From NCBI GenBank assembly GCA_015501595.1, contig JADNRX010000106.1, positions 88,744 through 152,743 of the forward strand: a DNA stretch of 64,000 bases, in the 5' to 3' direction. The notes below the pieces were generated by a model. It was given only the letters and a program-made list of their open reading frames with translations. It did not search any database and was not told the DNA's origin. Source of the stretch: Hymenopellis radicata. Lineage: Eukaryota; Basidiomycota; Agaricomycetes; Agaricales; Physalacriaceae. This document shows positions 21,576 through 32,649 of the stretch, one piece after another. The position numbers and the translations under genes were made by a program. Each line of letters opens with the position of its first letter. The stretch's first letter is position 1.

Positions 21576-21953
21576 TTCAAGTTGACACTCTCCTGCTCGT
21601 CGTCGTCGACGGTGTGCTCGCCCGTTTTTTCCGCGAGTTTGGCCAGTATTAGGCGAGATTTTCAAAGTAATATTTCTGCCCAACATCAAAGGTCTGCCGG
21701 GCGATAACCGCGTGCCAGGAGGTCTGCCCGTCCCGCTTTTTCAAAATATCTGTATATTTAATCGTTATCGGCGGGCAGGAAACGTCACACCTCCGGATTC
21801 ACGAATAGACGGGTGTTTGGTGCAAGACAGAGACGACCATACTGTTCGTGCCATGCTTTCGCTTTGTTGCCAACGCTGAGGCGCCGGTCGCCCTTGTTCT
21901 CCTCCGCGAACAGGTCCGAATTTCGCATATTTTCGCCCGGAAGCGGCGGCGCG
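21576..21953. other. Intergenic upstream of the AT-hook/SANT gene
   Basis: Contains an imperfect inverted repeat of about 17 bp (GCCGGGCGATAAC near 21695 and its near-complement near 21765) that could be a small MITE remnant or a hairpin. An upstream in-frame ATG at 21813 exists but gives an unlikely Cys/Arg-rich extension. Confidence 0.35.
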
Positions 21954-23642
21954 ATGGATAGCAGCAATCCCCAGCACTATCAGCCGCTCTCCCATGCACT
22001 GCGTCTGCCAGTCGGTGCCAATGCGACTGTCTCGCCGTCCAACACGTACATTCGCAAGCCGGCGCGCCGCGAGGAGGAGGAGGACGAGGACGCGGAGGAG
22101 GACGTGGTTGAGCAGCAGCTTAGCCGAGATCAACTTAGTCGCCCATCCAGTCCAGCTGAAAAGACGCCCAGGTTGGCCACCATTATCTGTTCATTTCGCA
22201 GCGTGTTCACCTCTTCCAGTAATCCCGACGTCCAGCAGCAGCCAATCATCCATCAATACGAGCCAGATCAGAAGCGACGTCCAGGTCGACCGCGGGGATC
22301 CAAAAATCGCAAACGAGAGTCCCAGCCGCCTACCAAACCTGTGGTACAGGACCAGCCTGTACCACCCCAGAACCCTGGTGTCAACGCCCAGAATAAGCAG
22401 TACTATGAATTCCAATGGCGAGTCCTCAATTTATGTGGCGAATTCTACAGAGCTGCAGAGGAACTCGTCAAGGACACCAATCCCCTGATTATCGCCCAGT
22501 GCTATGCCACGGCAGAGAGCACGGTTGACCCGCTGGTCATGCTCAAGGATGCTAAACGCGTCTGTGATAACCTGGTAAGCCCGCGCGTGTGAGCTGCTTC
22601 AGTTATTGACCTTTTGCAGATCGCAAATCCGTCGCGTCTGATCGCGAATCCGCCTCCTCCAATGTACCCGGTCATTCCTACACTCTATCAACCCCCGGGA
22701 GGACAACCTGCAGCCTCAACATCTACCGCTCCCCCCACCGTTATCAATCAGCCTCAGTCTTTCGTCGTTTCAATGGGTGCTCCGCCTCCCACCCAATACC
22801 CAGTATATGCCACGCCATACCAGCCGCCTTATTATCCTCATTATCCTGGCTACCCTCCTCCACCCCCTGGAACGGTCTACTACCAACAACCGCCGCCCCC
22901 GCAGCCTACTGTCCAGCCTCCAACGACGCATCAACCTACTCCCACTCCCACTCCTCCTTCTTATGCACTTGTACATACTACTACCATCTCCAACGCGGCT
23001 GGAAATCAAGGTTCCTGGTCAGATGCTGAAATTGAGCGTTTAAAGAGTCTGGTAGATGAAAGTAAAGCCAATAATCCCACTGGAGACTTGAATTGGGATT
23101 GGGTCGTAACTCAGTTTGGCAACGATCGCACACGGTACGCGCCTGTCGTTAAAACCGTAAAGTATACTCATGCGAACCTTCTCAGACACCAAATATTAAT
23201 AAAAGCCACTTCCCTCGGCTTGAAAGAAAGTTCAACGCGTCAGGTCCCTTCACGCGGCACGAAACGACGTAGGGACGGAGACGGGAGTGCCACTCCTCCT
23301 CCTGCCCCTCCATCCACATCTCCTTCCGGTGCCAACACGAATACCACGCCCACGGAAAGTCAGGGCCCCGCGACGCCTGCTGCGTCTCCCACGATGCACA
23401 AGCCACCCCACTCGGCGAGCGCGCCAAAGTCGACGCCAACACCCAACTTACCGTGGCCTATGCCCACTGTGGCGGTGAACACCACATCGCCGGTCATGAC
23501 GCCCTCCTCGGTCGACCGCTCTAGCAGCTACTATCGGCCTCGACCTAGTGAGTCGTCTAAGCCGATCATGGGACCGAGTCATGGGCATATCCAGCACCAG
23601 TTCATGTACCATCCCAACTCGAACGGCGGGCCCGGAAAGTGA
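21954..23642 (+). CDS. AT-hook and SANT/Myb-like putative transcription regulator
   Basis: The ATG at 21954 starts MDSSNPQHYQPLSHALRLPV. An acidic stretch is followed by a clear AT-hook, KRRPGRPRGSKNRKRE (around residue 110), which binds AT-rich minor groove. After a conserved helical block (YYEFQWRVLNLCGEFYRAAE) and an intron near 22574-22619 comes a Pro/Tyr/Gln-rich tract. A SANT/Myb-like domain follows (GSWSDAEIERLKSLVDESKA to HQILIKATSLGLKES), split by an intron at about 23135-23187. The C-terminus is Ser/Thr/Pro-rich and ends at TGA 23640-23642. Nuclear DNA-binding is expected; targets are unknown. Confidence 0.78.
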
Positions 23643-24987
23643 TCCTGGCTGATTACCTCTCACGATTTCTTTTTGGTTCCCGTTTTGCCACGTTATTTTG
23701 ACGTGCTCTTGGACTCTTTGCTCTGTCATGCTTGTTTTGCTAGGTATTGAACTGTACTAATAATCCCCCTCGCATTATCTTTGTTTAATGTTATGCTGCG
23801 TTCCGCTTTGACGCGGGTTACTGTTTAGCGCAAGTTTAGCGTTCGCGACTCGTCTTTCGCACACGCTGTCATCCAAGCCTCGATAGGGCGGTTTTGCTTC
23901 CATCGGGTCACGTTTGTGCGCCCTGTTTTCAGGTAAGTTCCTTGCACAGGAGCCTCACTTGATACTTGCTTGACGTTGTTGAAATATAGTTCAGTGTCAG
24001 CCAGTGTGTGTCAATCTATTAGCACTCGTCTCCTGTCCCTCTGTCGGCGCATAACCGACATCCTGCTCGTTTGATGATCCCACCAGTGCCATCGCGTATG
24101 CCTTCCTCGGTCGATTTATCGACCGCGATCTACAGAATCACGTAACCACTCATCAACATTCATGTAACTGTACCATTCCTGTTCAAACGGCGCGTCGGTC
24201 ACTTTTTTGCGTTATGTTGATGTCCTCTTGGATCGTTTCAATTAGCCTGAAAAAGCCAGGCTTGTGGAGGATCATTGTTCCTTATGTTTTTGATCTTAGA
24301 TCAACCTTTCCCAGCTGTCTTCAGTCCAGCGAAGACACGACGACCACCGACGGTTTTGCCTCCATCCGTATTGCCGTGTTTCTTGCATCCCTGCTTCCAG
24401 GTAAGGACTTGGTACTCGCTTGACATTGTTGAAACACAGTCACATTCTTCGCTGTCCCTTGTTCCTACCTTGCACCTTGGCTTTTGGCTTGAGAATCGAT
24501 GATGAAGTACTGTGATAGAGACCCTGTGGGTAAAGGTGGGTAAGTGCTCTCGCGTGTTTCGGCCAATCATTCGACGAGCATTCGACCGAGACTCAGTTAT
24601 GACAAATTTCTGATGCAACAGTTTGGCGCCATCATTGACACCACTCGGACCGATAATGAACGCCACATCACCCGCGTTTCTGCGCCCGTGTACATCCAAA
24701 GTCTTGCGGGCGGTCTCCCCTTTCATTGGATGGCAGTTCGGGCGCGCGCGCGGGACATCGTACTGCAGGAGCATCGTCGTCGTTGGATCAACCGAGACGA
24801 AGACGAAACACATTGAGATTCGACCCTGCGCGTCAGCAGATAGTCCCACCTCGGGCGGCAAGATGGAATCAGTACTTAAAGTGTGGACCCTCTGTAAAGG
24901 AACGAGGTCACATCTTCTCTTCTCTTCTCTCTGATATCAATTCACTCCAACTAAAGCCGCCGGGCTACAGCTTGCATTCTAACCGTC
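23643..24987. repeat. Non-coding spacer with a decayed tandem copy of the preceding gene's 3' end
   Basis: Sequence at about 24.08-24.20 kb resembles the last coding bases of the AT-hook gene (CCTCGGTCGA, then a TGTACCATCC-like part, then AACGGCG). Sequence at 24.20-24.44 kb resembles its 3' flank at 23.69-23.99 kb (for example CTCTTGGA, CGGTTTTGC, CAGGTAAG, CTTGACRTTGTTGAAAYAYAG). The unit is about 460-520 bp and too diverged to code. No other gene is supported, although a 186-codon antisense frame exists. Confidence 0.45.
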
Positions 24988-25985
24988 ATGTCGAGCAATA
25001 CCACTCCGCCTCGAGAACTTCAGTGAGGACTTCTGTTGCATGATTCAATGGTAGATCGTTAACCGATTTCCAGCCAGCGGCGCTCTCTCACCCGACCAAA
25101 GTTCCTCCGCCGCATATCCGACAAATTCACCCAATCCTCGTCTTCTCCTGATACCTCCGGTGCTGCACGTCGCGAGGCAGCATTAAGGGAAAGAGGACTC
25201 GTTCCGCCATCCAGAGGCTCGACCTGGCCAGCTCCCATTGCCAAGCCTCCCTCCGAACCCGCGTATTTCGCAGATCGGCCGCATTATGACGCGAGCGCAG
25301 CGAAACGGCGTCGGGAGGACGCCCTCCGCGAGCGAGGACTATTGCCGCCGGCACCTGTCCCATCAACATCCTCCGCGCCCGTCTCTCGATCATCATCATC
25401 CAAGCGCGACGCAGAGCTGCGCGAGAAGGGCCTGCTTCCGCCGTCTATCCACAGGCGCCTCGAGGAGCAGCACGAGAAGCACGGCGGGGAGTGGGACGCG
25501 ACGACGCTGGTGGATGAAATTCGGATGGAGCGGAGTCTGGGGACGCGCCAGACGGCCGCGGAGCGTATCAAGGCTGAGTGGGAGACGCGTCGATCCAGCT
25601 CCGAGTTGCTGCGTCCTCCGCGACGGCAGGCGCCCTTGGAGGTTGAGGCTATTGTTCATGAAAGTGCAGCCCCCATCCCACATCATCGGCCGCGTCCGTT
25701 GAACACACCCGTGGATGGCCTCGGCGCCTTCACGTTCCCCGTTGTCGCGTCCGCGAGCCTTCCGGGCCGAGCAGGCGTCCGACGACGAAAGATCTGCCGC
25801 TCCTCGACACCAATCCGTTCCCGGCTCTGACGCGCAGTCTATCGTCTCCGTCGCTCTCAGGCGAAACTCTTCGGCCGCGGCAGCCTCTCGAGTTGAAAGT
25901 GCACAATCCGAATACGATGGCGGCGGAGATGGAGAAGATACATGATAAGGAGAGTAGGAGGATGACGATGTTGGCTTTTATGTGA
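24988..25985 (+). CDS. Unknown protein with three LRERGLLPP repeats
   Basis: The ATG at 24988 gives MSSNTTPPREL, then an intron at about 25023-25071 leads to RRSLTRPKFLRRISDKFTQ. Three spaced copies of one motif follow: REAALRERGLVPPS, REDALRERGLLPPA and RDAELREKGLLPPS. Then comes EEQHEKHGGEWDATTLVDEI. The 3' part is uncertain. The main frame stops at about 25830, while a different frame (PLLDTNPFPALTRSLSSPS to MTMLAFM, stop 25983-25985) looks more natural, implying an unseen intron or a one-base indel near 25.75-25.80 kb. I do not recognise the family. Confidence 0.55.
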
Positions 25986-26562
25986 TGTTCAAGTTGGTGG
26001 ATCGATAATCCTTTGTAACATTTCATGAGTTCCACACTGAGTGTCGTAATTTAACTGCTTACTGCATCTATCGCCGATCTTCCCCATGTCACTGCAACTG
26101 ATGTTACTTGATGCGTGTCAAAGGCTCTAGATCCAACTTGAGGATTGTGAGCATCACGAGCAATTTTTTCTCTATCTCGAGCACAAGACTGAGAACTCTA
26201 TCGTGGCCGGATGACCTCGACCATTATCCGGGCGTTCCATGAACGAGGAGGTATGTAATGGGGTCCGCACAATTACGAGTTCAAATCGAAAGGAGGATCA
26301 GCTGTGCGCAGATAATGAGCTCTATCTGGAGGATGATGAGATTCAGAACAGACGACGTGCCTTCGAAGGGTGAAGAGCAAAGGTCTCACGCTCAGAACGC
26401 GTGTAAGTATTCGCGTTACCACAGATGGAGTCTGCGCGTATTCGGACGTCAAGGATTCTCCGAGATTATGCCGGCGCACGGACCATGTGGGGTGCAGTGG
26501 GGTAATAGAAATTTAAAGGAAGAACTTTTACCTCTTAGTATTACGCGACGACGACGACAACG
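25986..26562. other. Intergenic, no gene recognised
   Basis: No domain, splice structure or repeat stands out; presumably the 3' flank of the repeat-motif gene and the promoter of the Mpv17-type gene. Confidence 0.5.
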
Positions 26563-27290
26563 ATGGCCTCCATGTTCCGCGCATACAAGTACGTCTCCGC
26601 GCCCCGTGCGCGCCCGGCTCACGACCACCCAGTGCGCTCCTTATCCGCCGCCCCTTCGCCTCCCAATGCGCGACAGCGGCAGTCCTGTTCGGCGCAGGCG
26701 ATGTAATCGCACAGCAGGTCATCGAGGGCAAGGGCAAGAACCACGACGTACGTGTCCCTCTGCCGTATACTGCGGCTCGGACTGACACGATGACAGTCCA
26801 TGCGCACTCTGCGGCTTAGTTTCTACGGCGGAGCGATGTTTGGGCCTGCGATAACCGCGTGGTACATCTTCCTCGGCCGCCTCACGTTCAAGTCGCCTAC
26901 TCGCGGCGTGATCTACCGTGTCTGGCTCGACCAGTTCGTTATCACGCCTGTCATTGTCGGCGCCTTCTTCGCGAGCATGGCCACGCTTGAAGGCAAGCCC
27001 TTTGAAGCCAAGGCTAGGATCCAGGAGAAATACTCCCCGACGCTGATTCGCAACTGGGGCGTCTTTATCCCCACACAGCTCATCAACTTTTGGATCGTGC
27101 CGCCACAGTGGCGATTCGGCGTTGTCGGTGTTGTCAGTTTGTTCTGGAGTATGTTCTCGCTACACATATCTTCGTCTGCTAACACCTCCCTCAAGACACG
27201 TACCTCAGCGCTGTCAATGCAAGCGACAGTAGTGTCGAGAAGGTCGACGAGGTTATCGAGAAAGAGGTCAAAGAGATTGTTCATGCTTAG
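26563..27290 (+). CDS. Mpv17/PMP22-family mitochondrial inner membrane protein (Sym1-like)
   Basis: Four exons. The ATG at 26563 gives MASMFRAYNALLIRRPFASQ after joining across a short intron, then VLFGAGDVIAQQ, the family's N-terminal GD-x-xAQQ signature. The main exon encodes RLSFYGGAMFGPAITAWYIF, DQFVITPVIVGAFFASMATL, RNWGVFIPTQLINFWIVPPQ and RFGVVGVVSLFWNTYLS, the conserved Mpv17 helices including W-P-x-x-Q/N-F-type segments. The stop is at 27288-27290. Family members form channel-like proteins of the mitochondrial inner membrane needed for mitochondrial DNA and metabolic homeostasis. The gene is complete. Confidence 0.93.
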
Positions 27291-27651
27291 AACATACCAC
27301 CAACATAGATTTTTGCTTTTCACGACATCCCTCCGCGGATCCAATCCGTACTTGTAAACGTCTACTGGCAACGCCTGTCCCTAGTTTGCTCGGCTTCCGG
27401 ATAATCTCGGAGGACATCTGCTTCGGACATACGCAGGCTCCGTCTGTAGTGGCGCATATCGTCAGCATGAGGTTGGATAAGCGAATACACGCGTCCGTAG
27501 CGTGAAACTTTACTCCTCACCCTTCGAAGCTGTAAAGGCACTCGCAGTTCGGAAAACAGTAGCACCGGCGTTCTCGGGATTTCACCGATCCAAGACGAGT
27601 CAGGCATGTCTATCCTTTCTTTGCACTATTCTCTCTCTTGTTGCCTCCCCA
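27291..27651. other. Intergenic, no gene recognised
   Basis: Short open stretches only; may hold the 5' region of the downstream putative gene. Confidence 0.4.
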
Positions 27652-28607
27652 ATGATCTCACCTCTACAACCCACACTACATCGCGCTGCCCCGTTCGATA
27701 TAGATACAAGTCCTTATAATTTTGGCAATATTCTTTCATTCTCCCTGCCTTGTCCATTTGTGGAACTCATTCCCGGCGTGGAGGCTACACCGTCGGTCGC
27801 TTCATCGCCCGTGCCAGCCAGCAGCAGCCCGAACGAGCAGTTGTCTGGTGACGGGGATCGGGTTAGCGGTCGGTAAATCTGGAGAGGAATTCAAGATAAT
27901 TGGCTATATGATGGGGACAATGAACGGCGGTACTCTCCTGAACAAGATTGTCGCCAAGTCACCCACATGCTCTCTCCTGACATTGTCGGGTCTCGTTACG
28001 ATACCTAGCCAGGACCTCTTTATCCCCCTCCACGATCCCTCTACTTCAGGCTTACAACCGCCCGCAAGCGACTCGGGCCCTGCCTTCTTTCCTGACCCAC
28101 CGCTAGCGCCTGCTTATATCCCGCCGTCCCGTCCTGCCTCAATCTCTCCAAAACGACGGTCATCTTATCAAGGAAACACAATGTATGTTCTTTGCCATCA
28201 TGTTAGCCTTCTTTGTTAATCAGTCTACGCCTAGATTACGCAAATGCTCGATGGCGATGGCGAGCCCGTCCAAGTCCTATCTCTGCTTTAACCAAATTCA
28301 AAAGTACATCAATCACCGAGGACGAGGCGGTGGAAAGGGGCAAGTTAGCCCTGCCACCGTGGCGGGAAGCACTGGATCCGACTCCGACTTTGACTTTGAC
28401 TGGGATGATCATGATATGAACGAAGAGGAGATGTATTCGTACATCGCATCATTAGCGCAGCTGACCTCCTCTCGCCCCAATCTCTACACTATTGCGCTCG
28501 AGGTCTTGAACAAGGAGCGGGCTCAGAAAGCGCAGGCTGACTTGGATGCGCGCGCCGAGAGAGTGACTGAATGGCTAAGCCATTCGGCGCAGGAGAATGA
28601 TGACTAG
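27652..28607 (+). CDS. Putative protein, structure uncertain
   Basis: Not recognised. The best-supported part is the last exon (about 28236-28607): KSYLCFNQIQKYINHRGRGG, an acidic SDSDFDFDWDDHDMNEEE tract and a helical tail ALEVLNKERAQKAQADLDAR, ending at TAG 28605-28607. Upstream, PPASDSGPAFFPDPPLAPAY and PPSRPASISPKRRSSYQG join it in phase across an intron at 28182-28235. The 5' portion (ATG at 27652, ISPLQPTLHRAAPFDIDTSP) requires frame-changing introns I could not place with certainty. Low-complexity proline and acidic content suggests a disordered protein. Confidence 0.35.
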
Positions 28608-29328
28608 GCGAATGTGTAAGAATAAGATATGTCTTTTTTTTCTACGTCTTGCTCAAGAACTAGACTCGTTTCAATGTTGAATTAGAAACTGTTAAGACTC
28701 GAGCATGCTTCGGCCACAATGCATTGAGTTGTATAGAAGGCCTCTCAGAGGCCTTGTCGCCTGTCTGTACGCTGCTAATCCCGAATATGTCAGGTGCAAG
28801 TACAACTTGGGCATGCTTCGTGAGATTGAGAACTTGGTGGCTGAGGCTGTCGAGGTCAACGTGCGTTTCATGAACCCAATCACGTACGTACTTGCAAAGC
28901 TGCCTCCTTTATTCAACTGGCATGTTGTTCACCTAGATCACAGTGGCGATTGCGCATTCATGATCAGACGAGTCTTGACGCTTTGAAGATTCTTATCGCT
29001 GCGAAGTGACGCGTACATGTCAACGATACTAAGTACTTATGAGTCAAGGACGAATAGAATATCGGACGCCTACGGAAACGAGTGAAGTACTTCTCAGGAC
29101 GGAGATTACCAATCATCAAGGCCTTCGGCAACGGAGTAGTACTAGTAGCATTTGCCGACTAACCGGATCCAGAGGGTGATTTCTTTAGAACACCTCCATT
29201 TTCAAGAAGTTCGCCGCTCATCCGTGTGCCGCGAGCTGACGCGTCAAGTCCCAGGGGATTGAATATGGGGGTACTTAAAGGTGGAGTCTGGGATTGTGTT
29301 GCAGCCCATCACGCACTCTTCTGAACCC
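28608..29328. other. Intergenic, no gene recognised
   Basis: A 93-codon open stretch at 28705-28986 shows no family features. The last 60 bases are the likely 5' leader of the MDR gene. Confidence 0.4.
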
Positions 29329-30621
29329 ATGTCTTCTCCTCAGCAAAACGCCCTCATCGTCCCTTCCCTTCGAGCACCCTTTGAGCTTGCTCAGCGCGCT
29401 GTGCCCTCTCCTGGTCCGGGCGACGTTCTCATCAAGATTATGGCTGTTGCTCTCAATCCCATGGACTGGTTGAAAGCCGAACACGATTTCCTAATCGATG
29501 AGTATCCTCAGGTCCTCGGGCATGATATTGCTGGCGTGATTGAACAACTCGGCGAAGGCATAGAAGGCTTTAAGAAAGGTGACAGAGTGTAAGTCCTGTT
29601 TTTTTCCCACATAATTGCTGTAACAAGTTACTAACAACTCTTATGCGAAGGATAGATTCACTCAATCCCTAAATGGCGGGTTCCAGCAATACACCGTACT
29701 TCCCGCAGCGGCTCTGATGCATGTGCGTGATGTTATACGACGTATCGTACCGGAGACTAATATAGCCATAGATTCCTACCAGCCTGTCTTTTGATGCAGC
29801 GGCCACCTTCCCTATCACGTTTCCAACAGCCTGTGTTGGCCTATTCGCTCCTGCTCCTATAGGTGCTGGTCTCAACCCGACATTCTCGTGGGACAAGCCG
29901 CACCAAGGTGAATCTGCGCTTGTCTTGGGAGGGAGCACGTCGACGGGTCAATTCGGTGAGCTCTTCCCGCCCTGTTCGTCAAATGACTCTGATCTGGTTT
30001 CAGCTATCCAATTGTTCAAGTTTCTCGGATATACACAAATTCTTGTATATGCGTCGAAGAAGCACTTTGACTTCCTACGACAACTCGGAGCAACTGTGTG
30101 TATAGATCGAGCAGTTGTATCGACAGATGCACTCCCGACTTCCGAGGCTATCACGTCCGTCAGCCCACCTCTGAAGGTTGTGTACGACGCTGTCGGCAAC
30201 CTAAACACTGCCTATGATTGTGTCGCGGATGGTGGTCAGGCAATCACTGTTCTTCCAATGGCTCCATTGAACCGCGAGGGCAAGACAGTAGAAGTGACTC
30301 GCGTTCAGGGCTATTACGTTGGACCAGACGTGATGAACTTCAAACCGACTGGCAATGTGAAGGGATATCATGCGCTACCGGAGCACACGACGTTTGGAAA
30401 GCTGATTATGAAGAATCTTCCGGAGATGATAGAGAAGGGAGTTGTTACTGTATGTGTTTGAACTCTTTGTCGGCGTCTATGGAACTCACCGATAGAGTTT
30501 TTAGCCCAACAGGCTCGAAGTACTATCAGGCGGGCTCTCCGGTATTCTGACGGGTTTGGAGAGGTTGAAACATGGAGAAGTTAGTGGTGTCAAGTTGGTG
30601 GCGCACCCGCAGGACAATTAA
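29329..30621 (+). CDS. Medium-chain dehydrogenase/reductase (zinc-type ADH-like, enoyl-reductase-like)
   Basis: The ATG at 29329 starts MSSPQQNALIVPSLRAPFEL. The GroES-like half contains GPGDVLIKIMAVALNPMDWL, YPQVLGHDIAGVIEQLGEGI and FKKGDRV. After introns come FPTACVGLFAPAPIG, ESALVLGGSTSTGQF (Rossmann glycine motif) and LGYTQILVYASKKHFDFLRQ, then VVYDAVGNLNTAYDCVADGG and GVKLVAHPQDN before the TAA at 30619-30621. It lacks the catalytic zinc Cys set of classic ADH and matches the ToxD/trans-enoyl-reductase branch common in fungi, so an NADPH-dependent quinone or enoyl reductase is likely. About five short introns; a GT-TAG intron follows GDRV. Intact. Confidence 0.85.
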
Positions 30622-31596
30622 TCGCCTAGGACATCATGTAAATTGAAATTGTTTCCCCGGAGTCCTTTGTACTGTCGGTATATGTATCCTACCTAGTTTG
30701 CTCTGATTGTCCCGGATTCGATGGAAGTAAGTTTTCAGCAACATTTCGTTCAGCCGCTGACACTCAGAATTCCGACTGCATACAGCCGGGCTTGTGAATT
30801 ACATTCCTTTACAGGCTTCTCGTTGGCTTCTCGAACAACACGTCTTTCTAACAGTAACTTGAATAAATAGCTCGGAAAGTTGCCAAGATCAGTTTCAGGC
30901 CACTACGCCTATTTTCAGCCTAGACGACTCTCATAGATCTGCGCAGCTACTACCGGTCCGGGAAGCCGCGACCCTCATCTCGACTACTACCTACCTGCGC
31001 TCACCGGAAGTCAGCGGATTTGCAAGGAGCTGAAATCTGTGTTCCTTCTGAAACGGTTTCCCCATAAATTCGGATTGAAGACTAGGCTTGCTTTGAGCTA
31101 TAGTCGCGGGCAAATTGACATGCTGTCAAGTAAGTAACACCACTTGAAGACCGTTAGCTTGACTGTTGCTGCGGCCATGCTTCGTATTCGCGCTCCTGCT
31201 TTGACGACCTCCATCCCAATCTAAAGCTGACTTTAAGATGAGATGTATCTACCTAGTTTCATTGCACATTACAATTCTGCTCGCGTTTGATGTCGAGGTC
31301 ACGATGTTGCTCTGGAGTCTGCCAAATCGCTATGGTACAACCGCCCGCACCGTGCTGTTGAGTACCACCCTTGGTGGTAACTGCAGCGATCTTGCGTTGG
31401 ACGAAACTGATTGTCGTCTTGTTATGACCGACATAGTCTACCATCAGTGCCTACAAGGATTTTCATCGTCGTTGTTCGGATCAGTAAGCGACTGACATCA
31501 GCAACTCGTCTGGCTGCTGATCCTACATATAAAGCACTCGAATTGCGGAAACTGGGATTGTAAGGTCTACCGCAGGCGGTGGTTACTCTGTCTGAC
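30622..31596. other. Intergenic, no gene recognised
   Basis: About 1 kb without a supported gene. A short plus-strand open stretch (31238-31495) lacks features. The 3' part is the promoter region of the DPBB gene. Confidence 0.45.
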
Positions 31597-32275
31597 ATGT
31601 TCGCACCACTTGCGTTCTTCTCCCTCTCTCTAGCTTCAGCTTTCGCTTTTCCACTTTCTATGCGCCAGGTCGCTATAGAGGGGAAACACGTAGGCCAAGG
31701 TTAGCGTTCTTGCCTTGATTCGTTGACGCGATCTGATGATCATGTTAAACAGCTACCTGGTTCAACGCCTCTCTTGGGGCATGTGGCATTACGAACACGG
31801 ATGAAGACATGATTGCTGCAGTGACCATGGGTATATATGATGCATACCCGTACGTTTCTCGCTGCGCTTGTACTGCAAATCCCGGAGTCTTATCTATTGC
31901 TCAGAGGTGCAACCGCAAACTCTAACGACAATCCCATATGCAAGCGGTTCATCCAGGCATCATGTACGTCCCTCGGTCCTCGTCTCACATGTGCGCCGCT
32001 TTCTTACCATATCAACCACAGATACCGACGCAGAAACCGGTCAAGTGAACAAGGTCAAAGTCAGAGTCACCGACCGATGTGCGAGTGTCCCAGACTGCCA
32101 GCCACCGTTTACCTACAATGTCGATTTCACGCCTGCCGCGTTTCAAAAGCTCGCACCGCTTTCACTGGGTCGGCTTGACAACCTTCACTGGGAGTTTGTC
32201 GGTGAAGGAGAGGAGGGTGACGCGGGAGAAGCAGGGGACAGTGACGAGACTGACGATACTGATGAAGAGACTTGA
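31597..32275 (+). CDS. Secreted DPBB-domain (expansin/RlpA-like) protein
   Basis: The ATG at 31597 starts a signal peptide (MFAPLAFFSLSLASAFAF). Exon 2 gives ATWFNASLGACGITNTDEDM, the opening of the double-psi beta-barrel fold of fungal expansin-like and barwin-like proteins. A third exon encodes GATANSNDNPICKRFIQ. The last encodes VKVRVTDRCASVPDCQPPFT, VDFTPAAFQKLAPLSLGRLD and HWEFVG, the catalytic-like D-R-C and P-x-A-F blocks of the domain. It ends in an acidic tail, EAGDSDETDDTDEET. The role is probably cell-wall loosening or an apoplastic function without enzyme activity. Complete. Confidence 0.88.
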
Positions 32276-32649
32276 GAAACTTGGACTCTGAGTGCCATTG
32301 TATGATTACTGTATCTGCTTTCTATTTGAGCGCCACATATTGCCGGACTTTCGGCGGGATGCGTGGGAACCTATTCGGGCTGTGCTGATCGAATCCATTG
32401 TTACCTCCGTCTACCCGTTGACCCAGTGTACAATGCTGTTGCAGAACAAACTCCTCTGAGCGCGGTGTTTTGTCTGCCGATATGACTTTGCATTATTTTC
32501 AATCGCCGGAATAGCCTGGAGCCACCGCCAAAAGGTCACTCCGAGCCCGGGACCGTATGCGATGAGCTTACGATGCTTACTCGTCTTTGCGATTCTTCTT
32601 CTTTCTCACCACCACCGCCACCATCCTTTCCACTGCCTCGTCAGGTATC
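32276..32649. other. Intergenic, no gene recognised
   Basis: Spacer between the DPBB gene and the hydrolase gene; nothing specific seen. Confidence 0.4.

Noticed and set aside
24301..24861. 186-codon minus-strand open frame
   Set aside because: It runs through a decayed duplicate of another gene's 3' end, has no recognisable domain and no leader or splice pattern.
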